Of a DNA stretch of 64,000 bases, positions 27,001-39,591 are shown in pieces; within the stretch, counting starts at the first letter, position 1, and each line of letters begins with the position of its first letter. The translations under genes were made by a program, and so were the position numbers. Source of the stretch: Colletes latitarsis (Eukaryota > Arthropoda > Insecta > Hymenoptera > Colletidae). The stretch spans positions 28,238,479 to 28,302,478 of the forward strand of contig NC_135147.1 in NCBI RefSeq assembly GCF_051014445.1. The letters run 5' to 3'. Under the pieces are notes generated by a model, which saw nothing but the letters and a program-made list of their open reading frames with translations, searched no databases and was not told the DNA's origin.

Positions 27001-30000
27001 AGTGCTAGGTCCTGACCCGATTCTATCCTCGCCAGGTGAACAAAGACAGGGGCCACCCACACTTAGGAAATTCCAATGCAATCTTTGCTAGCATCGGCAT
27101 CGAGCCCGCGGCTACTGTGCGTCGGCTAATTTGCTACCTCGCGTTCTTTGCGTTTCGCGCCCTCCCCGAAGAATGTGGGCTCGAGTTATTACGTTGTTCG
27201 AAATGCCGTTTGACGCGGGAACAGGGAAATAGAAAATGGGTGTTACGGAGCGGGCGTCAAACGAAACGAAGACAGACAAGAACGCCTGTATCGCTCGCGG
27301 CGATCGGCATGCAACCGTTTCGAGCATTGTGAACCGAACGCGAACTCGGATGACCGAGATAGATACCTGACAGGATCACGCGCTGGTATTTCTCAACAAC
27401 TGGAAACACTCGTGTCGACGTTGACGATATGCAATCCGCGGGTTCACCTTCCGCGTGATTAGTAGCGATCGTTCGTCACGCTTCGCCCCAACGACCGGTG
27501 ACAATTTATTTGAGAACTTCATTTAGCCAAAAGGAAAGGAAATAAGATGTGGTTAAGTATCGATTGCGTCACGATGAATGGACGAGGTTTAACCATTCCT
27601 TTACAATGGTTTTCGAAGCATGGAATAGTTTTGAGGATGTCTGAAGGAGGAGTCTGATTTCTCAAGGGTCGACGAAACGATTCGATGGGGGAAAGAAGCG
27701 TCGAATGGATCGCGGGACGAAGAGGAATACACTTGAAAGTACGACGACGGTGCGTTTGCAACGGAAACAGTTACGGCCTTGACTCGTTAATTAAATTCAG
27801 CATACATATTCATTCATTCGCTCGGAGGAAGTCCATACAGGTAGCGTCATCGGTGTGCCACGCGTTGTTGCTTAGTTCCGTTCGGCGAAAGACTGACAGA
27901 GAGAAAACGAGCGTTGTACGCGTGTTGTGCGTCATCGTTCGCGGACACGTTTTCGCAAAGCGTCTTGTTACGATCGTTTTCTGCCCGACGGAGAAGGTCC
28001 GCGCCATATAGAACGCTTTCGTGTCGTTTGTCTAAAAACGGAGGACAATTCTATGGATGGCACCCTTTTATGGACGGAAAACGTTGCCCGCCGGTTGTTT
28101 CCCTTCTTATCGGGTCAACAGTGTCCACGTATTCCGAGAATAAAATCTAAAACTATCGATCGGGGAGTCAAAGGAACATTTTTAACCGAGCACCTGTTGC
28201 GCTCACCGCGACGGATTTAACCTTTTAACAGGAGACGAGTTAACTAAAAGGATAAATTTGATTTGCAAAAGGCTGGTGAGAAAAGTGGTTCGAAAAGGGG
28301 GACAGCGTCGTTGGTCGCGATAGACGATACGCATCTGCGCGTGTACGAGCATCGCATGCGTAATTGCAAGCTGCGTACACGCCCCCAGGAACGACAGATA
28401 AGCCATAATCGTGCTGGTTATTTAAAGGCCTGTTACGCTTGAAATTCGAGGCCTATTTAGGCGCGGACGCCTCCTCGTCTTCCGTAGAAGAGACGAGCAC
28501 CTCTCGAGACGCCGACGGTAGCCATCTCATAACTCGCGAGTTGCATTATGTTAATCGTGACCTCGACTGATGTGTACCAGTCGCGTGCCTCGAACGTATC
28601 CTAATAATCCTAATTACGTATCTGACGTTTACCAATGTCGGCCTCGAGCCTTTCCTCGACCAGCAGGTATTTTTAGACGCGATATTTGCGGTTAAATATT
28701 TAATCGTCTCGAGAAGGAAACGTTTGCTATCGACTACTGCCTTTAATGGTTTAAAAAATATACCAGCGAATCTGCAGCAAACTCCACAGTAATTACGCAG
28801 GGTAGCCACGTGGCTCGGTTTCACTGTTTGTCACCAGCGCATTAAGTAAGGCCAACAAACCGAACGAGCGAATTAACCTCCATTGTCTCCGCGTAAAAAC
28901 CGCGGCATCCATCGTCGCTTCCACCTCGTGGAAGGGACTTGTTTGCCCGTGATAAAATTGCATAACGCATAATTGCGCCGGGTAACACGGAGTCGTAACG
29001 AGCATTTAAATCATTCGCTTTATTGTGGTCGCTTCTTCCCACGAATCGTCTAATCGTTTCGCTCTAGACCGTGGAAAACGGTCGGGCAGTCGTTCGATGA
29101 CCTCTACCTTGCTCCTTGATTCCTCGACACTCAATTATCCGAGAATCGACAGCGGAGAATACTGTTGGACGCGCGTTTAACACTAGAAAGCACGGTAAAT
29201 AAGTTTTCTCAACGCTGTGGGAACGTGGCTTTACGGTGGTCGGTTCCGGATCGGCGTCACGAACGACGCGAACGGATTAAAGCTAGTTAAAGGCGTTGGG
29301 CCTGAGTCAGCGCTTATTTTAGAACAATTAAGGGCCACGGCGATGGACGACGACGCGTTTCGAGCTACGCGAACCAACTCGTGCATTAACCATGACGAAA
29401 GATTGCAGCGTGACAACTGCACTTGGCGGGCACAGCAGCGTCGCCTGCATGCTGTCTCTGCGGTTGCATAATCGCGTCCGCGTCGGATAGTCATAGTCAT
29501 TATTTCGATCGGAATTCGATCGGTTCTCGGCCTCGGGAAAAGTCGATTAGCGTCGAGTACGAGACACTTACGCGCGGACAACGGGCACCCGGTTTAAATA
29601 GAACGCAACAGGTACAGAGGCCTGTCGATTTGCATACCGGCGCGTTCCATTGTAGCCGTTCCCGCGCGACCAAATAAACCCTTGTACGACTCGTTGAAAT
29701 AGATCCGCTACTAGTCGGATTCGCGGTGCGTTTCGTACACCCGGTACAAAGGCTCGGAGTTTGAATTTAATTGCGCCGGTCCTCGGTGAGCGAGTTTCAG
29801 TTACCGCCCGATAAAATCGCGAACGAGGGCGGTCCTCGTTAACAAAACCCACGGGAAAGGCAGTCAGGGTCCTCCCCCGCGAGTGGCCGGGTTGGAGCGT
29901 TTCGGCGTCTCGCGTCGCTTTGATTTCACGGCGTTTGTACCGAGATTTGCCGGGGAGTAGAAGCGACGAGGCGCTTAATCGGCCGAGAAATCAAAGGGGC

Positions 30001-33000
30001 GGCGGTACGAGCACGGGACTTCCTTCTGGCTCGGCCGGTTCCTGCAGTTTTCGCGTGCTCCTCTTTGTGCGTCGCTCGAGGGTGCCTCGACAATGCTCGA
30101 GCTCGTCAAATAGGGGGGCAAAAGAGAAGGAGAAGCTAAGAACCGCGAAGGGTTGTTCGACGATGCTCGTGCGTGCCACGCAGCCACCGATCCGTTCGCC
30201 CGCTCGCATGCCCCGGATCGCGCTCGTTTTACTTTACCACCCTTCTTTTCCATTTCCTTTCGGATAGAATACCACAACGGATAATTAAAAATATTGTGCT
30301 CGTCCTCGTTGAGAGAATCTGCGCGACGCGTCCTTCAGGGCCCCTGAATGGCCCAGATTTCTTGGTACAATTGGGAGCCACGGAAGGGGAACGGAGTTCC
30401 CCGAAACCCTTTAGTTTTTCGCGCAGGAGCTCGTGGAAGAAAGGGGTCGCAGGGTCCCCTTAACCGATGCAACGCGGCGCGACCGTCGGTGTCCGTTTTG
30501 TTCCCATTATTATATCATAATATTGTATCGCGACTTCCGCCGATCGTTTGTTGCGCGAAAAGGGGTGTTATGTGTGTGGCCACGTGCTCGGCGAGCTGGT
30601 TTTGTCCCCTTGTTACGCGTTTAGCTATGAGCAGCGTTCGCGAGTGCTCGATGTGTTCCTCCCTCGAAGTTTACACAGGCCGCACGTGCTCCCGCTCGCT
30701 TCACAATATTTACGTGTATATTAGACGAGTGAGATAATCCTGTCGCTTAAGGAACTCTAGTATTTTAAAAGAAAACACGCCGCCCGGCCGCGATAAAATC
30801 GTATAGCGGTTCCGTGCGTCCGGAAGGGTTGGGGGCGAAAGAGCGCGCGTTCCCGACCCGAGAATGCGTTTAACAACGTTTGGTTTGCGTTTCACCGCAC
30901 GGTACGAATCGCTTGGTCAGCTGTTGACACTGTTCTTCGTGCTCAGGATCAACGGTCGCATGCAGAGAGCCTCGGCTTGATATGCAACGAGCGACGATAA
31001 TGAGCCTTGTACGAGCGTGCTCGCTCGTGTGTATGCGTATACATGCGATGTACATATGCAATTTGATGCTACGATCGTTTCGTCGCGGGTATTCGATGCG
31101 CGGTACATGCTCGGGGAATCGTAAACTCGGCCCAGTTTCGTTGTTACGCTTTCGAACGAATGCCCGGCGATCCTACGCAAAAAACTAATGACTGCGAATC
31201 CTCGTCGAGCGTTCCACATCCGAACAGGTTCAATTGTTCGCGTTTCGAGTGCCGGCTGGCTCGGCTCTAAGCGTTTTAAGTGCTCTACTCGAACTATAAA
31301 CAGGCTTACGTACGAGTGTTTAGTCAAGTTACGCTTTGATGGCTACGCGTAAACTGTTTTGCGAAAGAGTTTCAACTTCCTACTTTTTGGAATTTTAAAT
31401 TCAATTCGATTCGATGCTCCGAGAACCAGAAGTTGGATTAAAAAGTATCGTTGCAAGTTGGGGAGAGGAAGAAATTAAGGACGATCAGGGGAAGACACCG
31501 ACTTTGATGTTTGGCTCGTTTTTGATGTTTCATTGAATCGGTAGCAAAGGGGGACGCGTTTGCGAGGCAGACACGGATTTTTCAGTAAAAGGATTCCCCG
31601 TGGCGGCGTTCTTTCGTTCCACCCTCGGAGGTTGGCGATAAATTTTCGGTTAAGAAGCGGCTTTAATGACCGAGGCTTCGTTGGAGCGCCAATTTAGCCG
31701 GGCTCCGGTTCTCCCGACGCGTCGATTTGACGCCGAGGATAACGTTCGATCGATTCGATCGAAACAGCGTTCCTCGAAGCGGACACAGGTGCCGCGTGCA
31801 ATATCAATGATCCCCGCCTAATTATTCAAATTGCCGGCCGCTTTACAGAATTCTTAATCAGACCCGTTTAAGCGCACACTTTTCCTTAATCGCGTTCCGC
31901 TCTCCGACAGAAAAATATAACAGCTCGAGCTTGTCATCGTTTCAGATTACAAATATCAGAAATTCCATATAAATTAGCCTTCCTTGCACGATGATTAATC
32001 GACGATCGTGCTAAATTTCGTTTACTGTACTCGTAGCGAGTATACGACTCGCTGACGTGGACAAAATCGACTTTAATCGCTGGCAACGTGCATTTCACTG
32101 CAATTTCCACGAAACCATTGGCCACGCATCGAAATCCATGGAATTCCTCGCTACATTTTTAGTCTCGATTTACACTCCACAAGAGCATTTACTCGAAACT
32201 CCAGACGCCAGTCTGACCGAAATAGATTAGACGAGCGTATTCGAGCACCAGGAAAGCCGAACGGTTTCTGTTCCGTCATCGTCGACTTCCTTCGCGATTA
32301 CATTACTCTTAAACGTTACCGTAACGGAACTAAAAACACCCTCGCCCTCGGCGTTCTTCCACCGGTCGATGTCACTTTTTAGAATAGCAGCTTCGGGGCC
32401 GGCATAAATAGCATCTCGGCGCAAATATCGCGGCCGTTGGCTTCGGAGCTCGCGAGAAAATCGACGAGCAGACGAGGGGCGTTTAACCTTCCCAGCATTC
32501 CCTCCCGAAACGAAACATTTTGTGTTTAACAGTTCTTGAAAAATGCCAAGCTCGTTCGTTAGATCTAGCTGTCGTTAGAAGGTATATTTGTTCAACACGA
32601 ATCTGCTAGGCCGAACGAAACGGTTTCTCGCCGCCTCTTAAGTTAACTGTTTTGGAATTGCAGTTGTCAGAAGACGTTTCCACGCGACTGAAAACGACTT
32701 GTCGTAGGAAACGGGTCGGCTGTTTTCGCACGAAGGATTGCGAGAGCACGTTTCCGGTCGCTGTTGAGAGCTCCGCAATAAAACGACATGAAAGAGGTAT
32801 CGTTTTGCTCTTTAGTATGTCACGGTGCCACTCGTAGCGGTACACCGTGCTCGCATCGACTCCTCGTTGTTATGCAAAGAACATTTTCTTGTCGACGATT
32901 CAGCACAGTTTCCCCTCTTTGTCCGTGGCTCTAGTCCCAAGTTTCACGTTGCATTTATACTAAGTACTATTTTATTATTTATAAAGTATTTGCACCGCAA

Positions 33001-36000
33001 TATTACGAGACATAGGACTGCAAAGGATCGAGAAACAATTTACGTTTGAAAGGTTACCAGGTCTCATTTTCTAGCCAAGGCTGTCGCATCGAGCGAGTCG
33101 TTTGATCTTTGCGCTTCTGGTTGCACTTTCCGCGGTTGAACTTCCTGCCAGGAAGCGCTCGTCGCCGTGAAATGTCACCGTTGGAAATGCGAGCGCGTGT
33201 AACCCACGCCGTATTCAAAAAAATTCTCTAATAGCGAGACCAGACGATTAGCAGCAAGCTTTCTCAATGAAATCATCGACGAATAAATCGCGTCGCTGCT
33301 GGAATGCTTAGAATTGCCTCGCAGTTACCTAACGAACGTCCCCCATTTACATAAAAGCCTCGAATGCAGCCGGTGTACTAAGTGCGTCTATTTGAATATA
33401 TCAGTCCGGGACACGCAGGGCGTCTAGTTTCATTAGAGCTTCGCGGAACTTGTAAATTCGAGGAACGATTTTTTAAACGAGTTTTTCCAGCTTCCGGGCA
33501 CCGCGTAGAGTCGATTATCGGGTACGTTTACCCTGATCGAAATCGTAGCTCGCGTGGGCAGCGTCGAAGGTCTCGGAGGTCTCGATAGGAGAGCTTCGCA
33601 GCGAGTCCTAAAATTCGCGAAATATTTATAGACCGCAGCTGCACGATCGCGCACGGTCTCCTGCCGTGGGAGCACCCGTTTATTCGCTCCTCTCTCGAAT
33701 CCGACGATTCTGCGTTCGCGTTTTACAGAGAAACGGCTCTCGTCGTGGCACCGGTGGCCGGTGTAACCTAACGGTGCGTAAAATACGCGCGACACGCGGG
33801 TCACCCTTGGAAAAAATCATTTCTATTAACGGTACAGCCGCGCGTCGTCCTTTGAATTCGTCGCGCGTCTCGCGATAGGCTCGTCGCGTAGAAAGGCGAC
33901 CGATTGCCAAGGATCGGAGTGCTTGCTCGAAACCAGTTCGAATATTCTACGAACAGATTGCTTCACACACTCATATATCATTAATCGTCAAGGTTTCTCG
34001 TGTGTTTGCACAGTACGCCCCGCGCAATTTAACGATCACGATCGCGTCGAAATTTAGGGATGCTAATTGTTTTAGACTCCGTCGAAATCTCTCTAGAATG
34101 AAGGACAAGCCACGAGAATACGATCCGGTTCGTTAAAAGAGACGTGGCCGAATTCTTCGGGGTCCGGAGTCGTTAAATCGCGGGTAACAGCTGTGAAAAT
34201 TTGTTTTCCAGCGACCCACGTGCGTGTTTCCCCGAACCCGCACAAACGGACCGGTTTTCCACGGTTTTGAGAGGCGAGGGACGAGACCCTCGAGCCAGCC
34301 GGCACCCTTGTCGACGTCTTCGCACAAGGGGTTGTCTACTCGGAAGAGAGTGGGCCGCTCGTGCGAAAGAATGGACACAAAAGGAACGGGGGTGCAAAGT
34401 CCGGGGCGCGTGTACGAATATCTGTATGCGCGTATGCTACTTGGCCAACACGCACGCACCATTCTACAAAAGGTTGGTCGCGTACCAGCCACCTTCTCGC
34501 GGAGGTCGTTCCTCGACGATGGGGAGAGGTGGGCGCGTTCACACGAGCTAGGTACAAATCTTCGTCGTCGTCGTGAACGAGAATCGAAGGGAAAGAAAAG
34601 ACATGGCCCGAGGCTCGCTCGACGAGAAAGAGGAAGAAGGGCGTGTTCCGATTGTCGCTGGCTTTTCTCCCGTGCAGAAACAAACGTCCGAGGAAGTCTT
34701 TTGAAGACGACAGACCCTTTTGTGTCGCACCCCTTCGCCCGAGTACGATTTTATCTTTGCAACAGTTACTGCGAACTAGGGACCGCCGTGTAATTAGTGT
34801 ATCGCCAGCCACCTTGACTCGCGACAATTATGGGGGTCTTGGACGTTTCTCCGTAATAGCGATACGTAATGAGGGGAACCGATTCAATTCCAAATGCCCC
34901 CATCAACCATAAAAAAACGTCGTAAAAAAATTGTGGACGATCTCGAGGCAGCGGGAATTTACATGGAAATTCGATCGTAAAAATTCTGTGTAATAATAAC
35001 GTAAACAGGACGCTAGGACTCGGCCACGTGGTCGGGTGTAAATCGTCGAACGCAAGACCGCAGTTTGGAAACGTTTTGTGGATTTCTGACGCACATGTCC
35101 CGGATACGCGAGTCTGGCGCATCCGTGGAAAGAAAAACAACGCCCTCGGCGTCGCGACTTCTTCGTGCGTCGACGAGGACGAGGGGTTTTAGGCTGCGGT
35201 CAGAGACTTGGGAAGTCGTACATTCGCGACCGCAAAAGAAATTAAATCCATGGTGTTATCGTACGGACTGCTCCGAGTCTCGTTTATCCTGGGAAGTCGA
35301 CGTCGACGACGCACCAACCTTCGGAGAATTTTTATTGCGAGATGAAGAAATCTGAACGATCCATAATTGCGCTCGATACATTTTATTTCGAAGCGTGTAC
35401 AAGTATGATAGTTTCATGGAGGTATCTGTGAAACTATATTTTACGCACGATTTGACAAGCCATTGTCCCCTGGTGGGTTCGATGGCTCCATTTGCAATAG
35501 GTTTTATCGTTATGTTAATAGATCAATTTCCGGATAGTCGGTTATATTGTCCCGTAGCATCGATAATTCCCCCTAGAGAGCCTGTCCCCAATGTCAGCGA
35601 CGAATTAGGGGTGTTTTCTGTTTCCGGGATCGTCGACGAGTCGCGAAACGGTCAAAGGGGCCGACGATGATGCCAATAAACACGCGCGTCTCTATAACCA
35701 CCGTGTGTAACGTCGTATCTTCATTGATAAATTGACGTTGGCCCGCCACCCTTTAAGAAGCATTAAACAATCGACCCCCTCCGACCATCAACCAATCGAC
35801 CGCATCCATCTTCGTGACGCCGTACAATTGCCTCTGATCGACGCGCAGAGATAAGAAGAAACGTATCTATATTAACCGTTCGGTTATTTTTCCTGTTCGC
35901 AGACTTCACCATGGATTGGTCCGATCACGCGCTATGGTGGCCCGACAGAAATCACTGGCTGATCAGAACGAGAAGCACCCTCGATCAGTATGGCGTCGCC

Positions 36001-39000
36001 GCGGATGCCCGTCTTCACTTCACGCCGATGCACAAAACCATCACGGTGCAGTTGCCGAACATGACCTGTCGCGACTGCAAGGTCGACTTCTCCGTCAAGA
36101 CATTCAACGCCGTCATCAACTTGTGCAAGGAATTAGGCGAGTTGCTTCTCTATTCGTTGACCCTCGACCGGAGTTTGGAAGTATTTGTTACACGACCGAC
36201 AGTGTGGGATCGCTTTAATAGTTATCGCGAGGATAAACGGAGCGTTTGAATCGAAGTGGCGAGAGGGTGGACAAATTTAGGGGAGCTAAACATTCCGCTA
36301 GGAACACGATACGTTACTTAAATTCGTCCGACGCGTATTACGCGAGATTATTTAAATCCTGCTCCATCGATTGCAAAATTCAACGTCGAAAGTTGCGAGC
36401 CGTGAAACATTTTCGACGGCGTGAAACGAATTGCAAGGCCGACGCTTTAAAAGTGGAATTCTTGCGCAATGCTCTTATCGCGGCGGAGTTAATTACTCTC
36501 GGTAACGAAATAAAATTGTAAAATTGTCAGTCACGCGAAGGTCGCCGGTCCCTTCTTGCCTGAACTTCACCGCCGTCGAGCAGCGAGGACCTTTTTAATC
36601 AAAGAAATGGTTTGTCGCGATAATGAAGGCATTATATCGCGGTTTTCTATTTTTCAACCGAGAAAGACGATTCATCGATCAATCTCTCTGGCTCGTATAC
36701 CTTCGTAAGCTAGAGAATAAGAAAAATAACTCTCGTAATAACTCATCCGCATCGTCGTAATGGTTATTAAAGTCACGGTTTCTTATTTTTTGTCCACGTA
36801 GTCGCGGACAGATAACCTCGTCGATAGCCTTCCGCGTGTCATGCTCGCAAATAGACGCTGTGTCGTAAGCTCATTCCCGCGGCCATTATTTCCACGTAAC
36901 TCTTTCGTTACGTGCAAACCAACTTCCGAAAGTTCTCTCTAAACGAGACCCATCGGTCTCGGTGCGTTTTAGGTATCAGACACCCGGAGGAGCTGTCGTT
37001 TTGCAAACCGCTCGAGCCGAGTCACCTGAAACACAATTTAAAAGACCTCCCGGACAAAAAGAAGATCGAGAACCAGAAAAACGGGCACTGGAACGTGCCG
37101 GCGGACACGAACACCTTCATTCCCGTCAGCCAGAGTCCCAGGGGATCGACGGGTAGCCTGGACCAAAGCAGCGCTTTCATGTGCGCACCGGTCACACCCA
37201 ACAACAGAAATCACAGCACTCCGATCAGCTCGCCTGTCTCGGTTAGTACGAACACTCTAGACTATGGTAAAAATACCAGAGCGTAGGACCTGTTATGGTA
37301 ATAAATAATCCTCGATCGAGTCGATCGCCGCGGCTATGATTTATCGGCGTCGACCTATCATTACCGTTGGCGGAGCCGCTCGTCTCGGAAAACTAATTTG
37401 CTTCTCGCGAAACGGGTCCGTTTTCCCGGCCTCCGGGAACACGTGATCGTCAAACGATCGACCGTGCTAACTTTTTCTCCCGTTGCGTTGTCCAGCAAAC
37501 CGGTACGTGGAAGAGGAACAACAACTCGTCGAGTTTCGGCAGCACCGGCTCGTTCAACGCAAACAACAGCACGATAGGCACGGAAACGTTGAACCGCGGT
37601 CTGTCCAAGATCCTGGCGCAGAGCGTCGACTGGGTCGCGCCGGAAATGTGGGCGAAAGTGGTCAGGCCGAAGAATCTCGTGGAACGCGCCAGAATGAACG
37701 TCGCTTGGCTCGACTCGTCCCTCTCGATCATGGAGCAGGGCATCCGCGAATTCGACACCCTCAGGCTGAAGTTCAAGTTCTACTCGTTCTATGACCTGAA
37801 CCCGAAAACCGACGCCGTCAGGATCAACATGATTTACGAGCAGGCCAAGTGGCAGTTGCTGTCCGAGGAGATTGACTGCACCGAGGAGGAGATGCTCATG
37901 TTCGCCGCGTTACAGGTACGGAAACGCCCGTTTTCTCCGCGAGCTACCGCGATCGTTTACGCGGCGACGGTTTCACGATCCAAACATCCGGTGCCCGTGG
38001 ACCAAATCGATCTACGCGGATCCACGTGCAGAGCGACGGACAGAAATAACTCGACCAGGGTTTCGATATCTTTTCTCCGTCCGTTGCGACGAGTAGTCGA
38101 TTAGCTCTGATTCGAAACGGCAAAATAAAAGTATATCCGTGAAATGAAATTGAGTGGATTAGAAACTCCCACGCGGCGCGATTCGCATGCAAATCTCGTC
38201 TGTTTAAGTCGATCGGGAGAAGAGAACGTTCGCGTCGTTTTTCCGATACGCCTACCCGATTTCTCGGTCGCCGAGCATAACGATAAAAGGAGCGTGTCGA
38301 CGTAATTGGTATTCCGTGTTCGCAGTTGCAAGTGAATCTCCAGGCGAGCGTGCCGCAACCGAATTACGACAGCAACGGCGCCTCCTCGCCCGTCGAGGAC
38401 GACATTGACGCGGCCTTGACGGACCTGCAGGTCACCCTCGAGGGCAGCAACATCAGCAACGGGCCCAGCGACATCACCCAGGTCCCCGAGCTCTGCGATT
38501 ACCTGCGCTTCTACAAGACGAGGTTCTTGAATCTGACGGGCTTCAAATACTACTGGGTCACGTGCAGAGACCTTCAGCTCAGGTTGTACAAGACCAAGGA
38601 GAAGACCAACAGCACAGAGTCACCTGCCTACGTGATCAACTTGCACGGATGCGAGGTCACGCCGGACGTCTATCTCTCGCATGGACGCTACGGAATCAGG
38701 CTCGATGTGCCAAGCGCCGAGGGAATGACCCAGATGTGGATCAGATGCGACAATGTGAGTTACACCTCCGCCAGATTATCACCGCCTACGCTGTTATTCG
38801 GAAGAGCATGTCTTTTCGTCGGACTTTTCTCAAATACCTGAAATAACTCGACACTTGTTGCAGGAACAACAATACGCAAAGTGGATGGCGGCGTGTAGAT
38901 TGGCCGCGAAGGGTCGCACCCTCGCGGACGCGTCCTACGAGAGCGAAGTGAACAGCATCGCGGCTTTTCTGCAACTGCAGAGGCCTGCACGCGCGCCCGC

Positions 39001-39591
39001 GATCGATCCAAATTCCCACGTGATCATTCCAGAGAACTACGTGGCCTTAAAGTTCGCGAAGAAATTCAAAGGAAAGTTGGTTCAGAGGATCTTGGAAGCG
39101 CACGCAAACGTCAAAGATCTTCCTTTGATCAAAGCCAAGCTGAACTATATCAAAGCCTGGCAGTCTCTCCCCGAGTACGGTATCTCCCTGTTCGTGGTTA
39201 GATTCACCGGGAAGAGCAAAGACGAGCTGCTGGGTATCGCTAACAATAGACTGATGCGAATGGAGCTTCACAGTGGCGATCACTTGAAAACATGGAGACT
39301 CAACAGCATAAAGGTAAGCGGATACTTGAACGGACAGTTTCCGCGCCAGAGGGCTCGTACCTTTTGTTAAACGTTATTTCGCTTCGGCAGGCGTGGAACG
39401 TGAACTGGGAGGTGAAACACATGATGGTCCAATTCGAGGAGGAGAATATAATTTTCGAGTGTCAGTCCGCGGACTGTAAAGTCATTCACGAGTTTATCGG
39501 TGGGTATATATTTCTATCGATGCGATCGAAGGAGGCGAATCAAACGTTGAACGAGGAGATGTTCCACAAGCTGACCGGTGGATGGGTTTAA
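6078..39591 (+). CDS. Fit1: Kindlin/fermitin, FERM-domain integrin activator, seven coding exons
   Basis: Coding exons are 6078-6216, 35903-36136, 36973-37241, 37496-37915, 38326-38754, 38864-39313 and 39391-39591, giving 713 residues, the normal kindlin length. All join in frame. F0 comprises residues 1 to about 100: exon 1 carries DLHIGGVMLRLVE and exon 2 MDWSDHALWW. F1 follows, with a Lys- and Ser-rich insert at about 140-225. F2 has WLDSSLSIMEQ, FKFYSFYDLNPK and CTEEEMLMFAALQ. A PH domain inserted in F2 lies at about 400-515 (GFKYYWVTCRD, NLHGCEVTPDV, WMAACRLAAKG). F3 has AWQSLPEYGISLF and ends in LTGGWV. Kindlins bind integrin beta tails at membrane-proximal adhesions and, with talin, activate integrins. 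The gene symbol follows Drosophila Fermitin 1; the choice between Fit1 and Fit2 is not possible here. Odd points: intron 1 is 29.7 kb, intron 2 uses a GC donor (GCGAGT at 36137), and the integrin-contacting QW pair of vertebrate kindlins reads AW at residues 648-649. Confidence 0.96.
9527..9558. repeat. (GA)n microsatellite
   Basis: A purine run with GAGCGAGAGAGAGAGAGAGA-type sequence inside kindlin intron 1. GA repeats can bind GAGA-type factors in insects, but nothing here shows function. Confidence 0.7.
14253..14376. mobile_element. MITE-like element with 38-bp terminal inverted repeats (TA target)
   Basis: The left end starts CAGGGTGTTCGGCCACC and the right end is its inverse, ending in GTTCAGCC-type sequence when read backwards. 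The two 38-bp ends (14255-14292 and 14337-14374) agree at 34 positions. About 44 bp of unique sequence lie between them, and a TA dinucleotide flanks each side, as expected for Tc1/mariner-type target duplication. No transposase is present, so it is non-autonomous. It lies within kindlin intron 1. Confidence 0.8.
16869..17059. mobile_element. MITE-like element, about 190 bp, inverted ends, TA target
   Basis: The left end reads CAGAGTGACCCAAAATTGGT and the right end, read in reverse, CAGGGTGACCAAACATTGGT; the similarity continues for about 30 bp (GGTA and AAATA shared). A TA flanks each side. The interior has no open frame of note. The ends differ from the element at 14253, so this is a second family with a similar CAGGGTG-type tip. 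It lies in kindlin intron 1. Confidence 0.75.
25770..25840. repeat. CT-rich pyrimidine tract
   Basis: A low-complexity C/T tract with TCTCTCTCTCTCTATCTC-type sequence in kindlin intron 1. On the other strand it produces a chance Arg/Glu-rich open frame. Confidence 0.6.

Larger units (their letters stand above)
6217..35902 (+). other. Kindlin intron 1 (29.7 kb), CpG-rich, no nested gene seen
   Basis: The intron runs from donor GTGAGT at 6217 to acceptor TTCGCAG at 35902. It is GC- and CpG-rich throughout. Many open frames of 60-215 codons occur on both strands, but none shows a recognisable domain, consistent codon use or good splice context, and several lack an ATG. Recognisable contents are two MITE-like elements (14253-14376 and 16869-17059), a GA microsatellite near 9530-9558 and a CT-rich tract near 25770-25840. 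Enhancers are likely in an intron this long but cannot be identified by eye. Confidence 0.85.

Noticed and set aside
34224..34793. 189-codon plus-strand frame
   Set aside because: Arg-rich product without family resemblance; several other frames of similar size overlap it on both strands.
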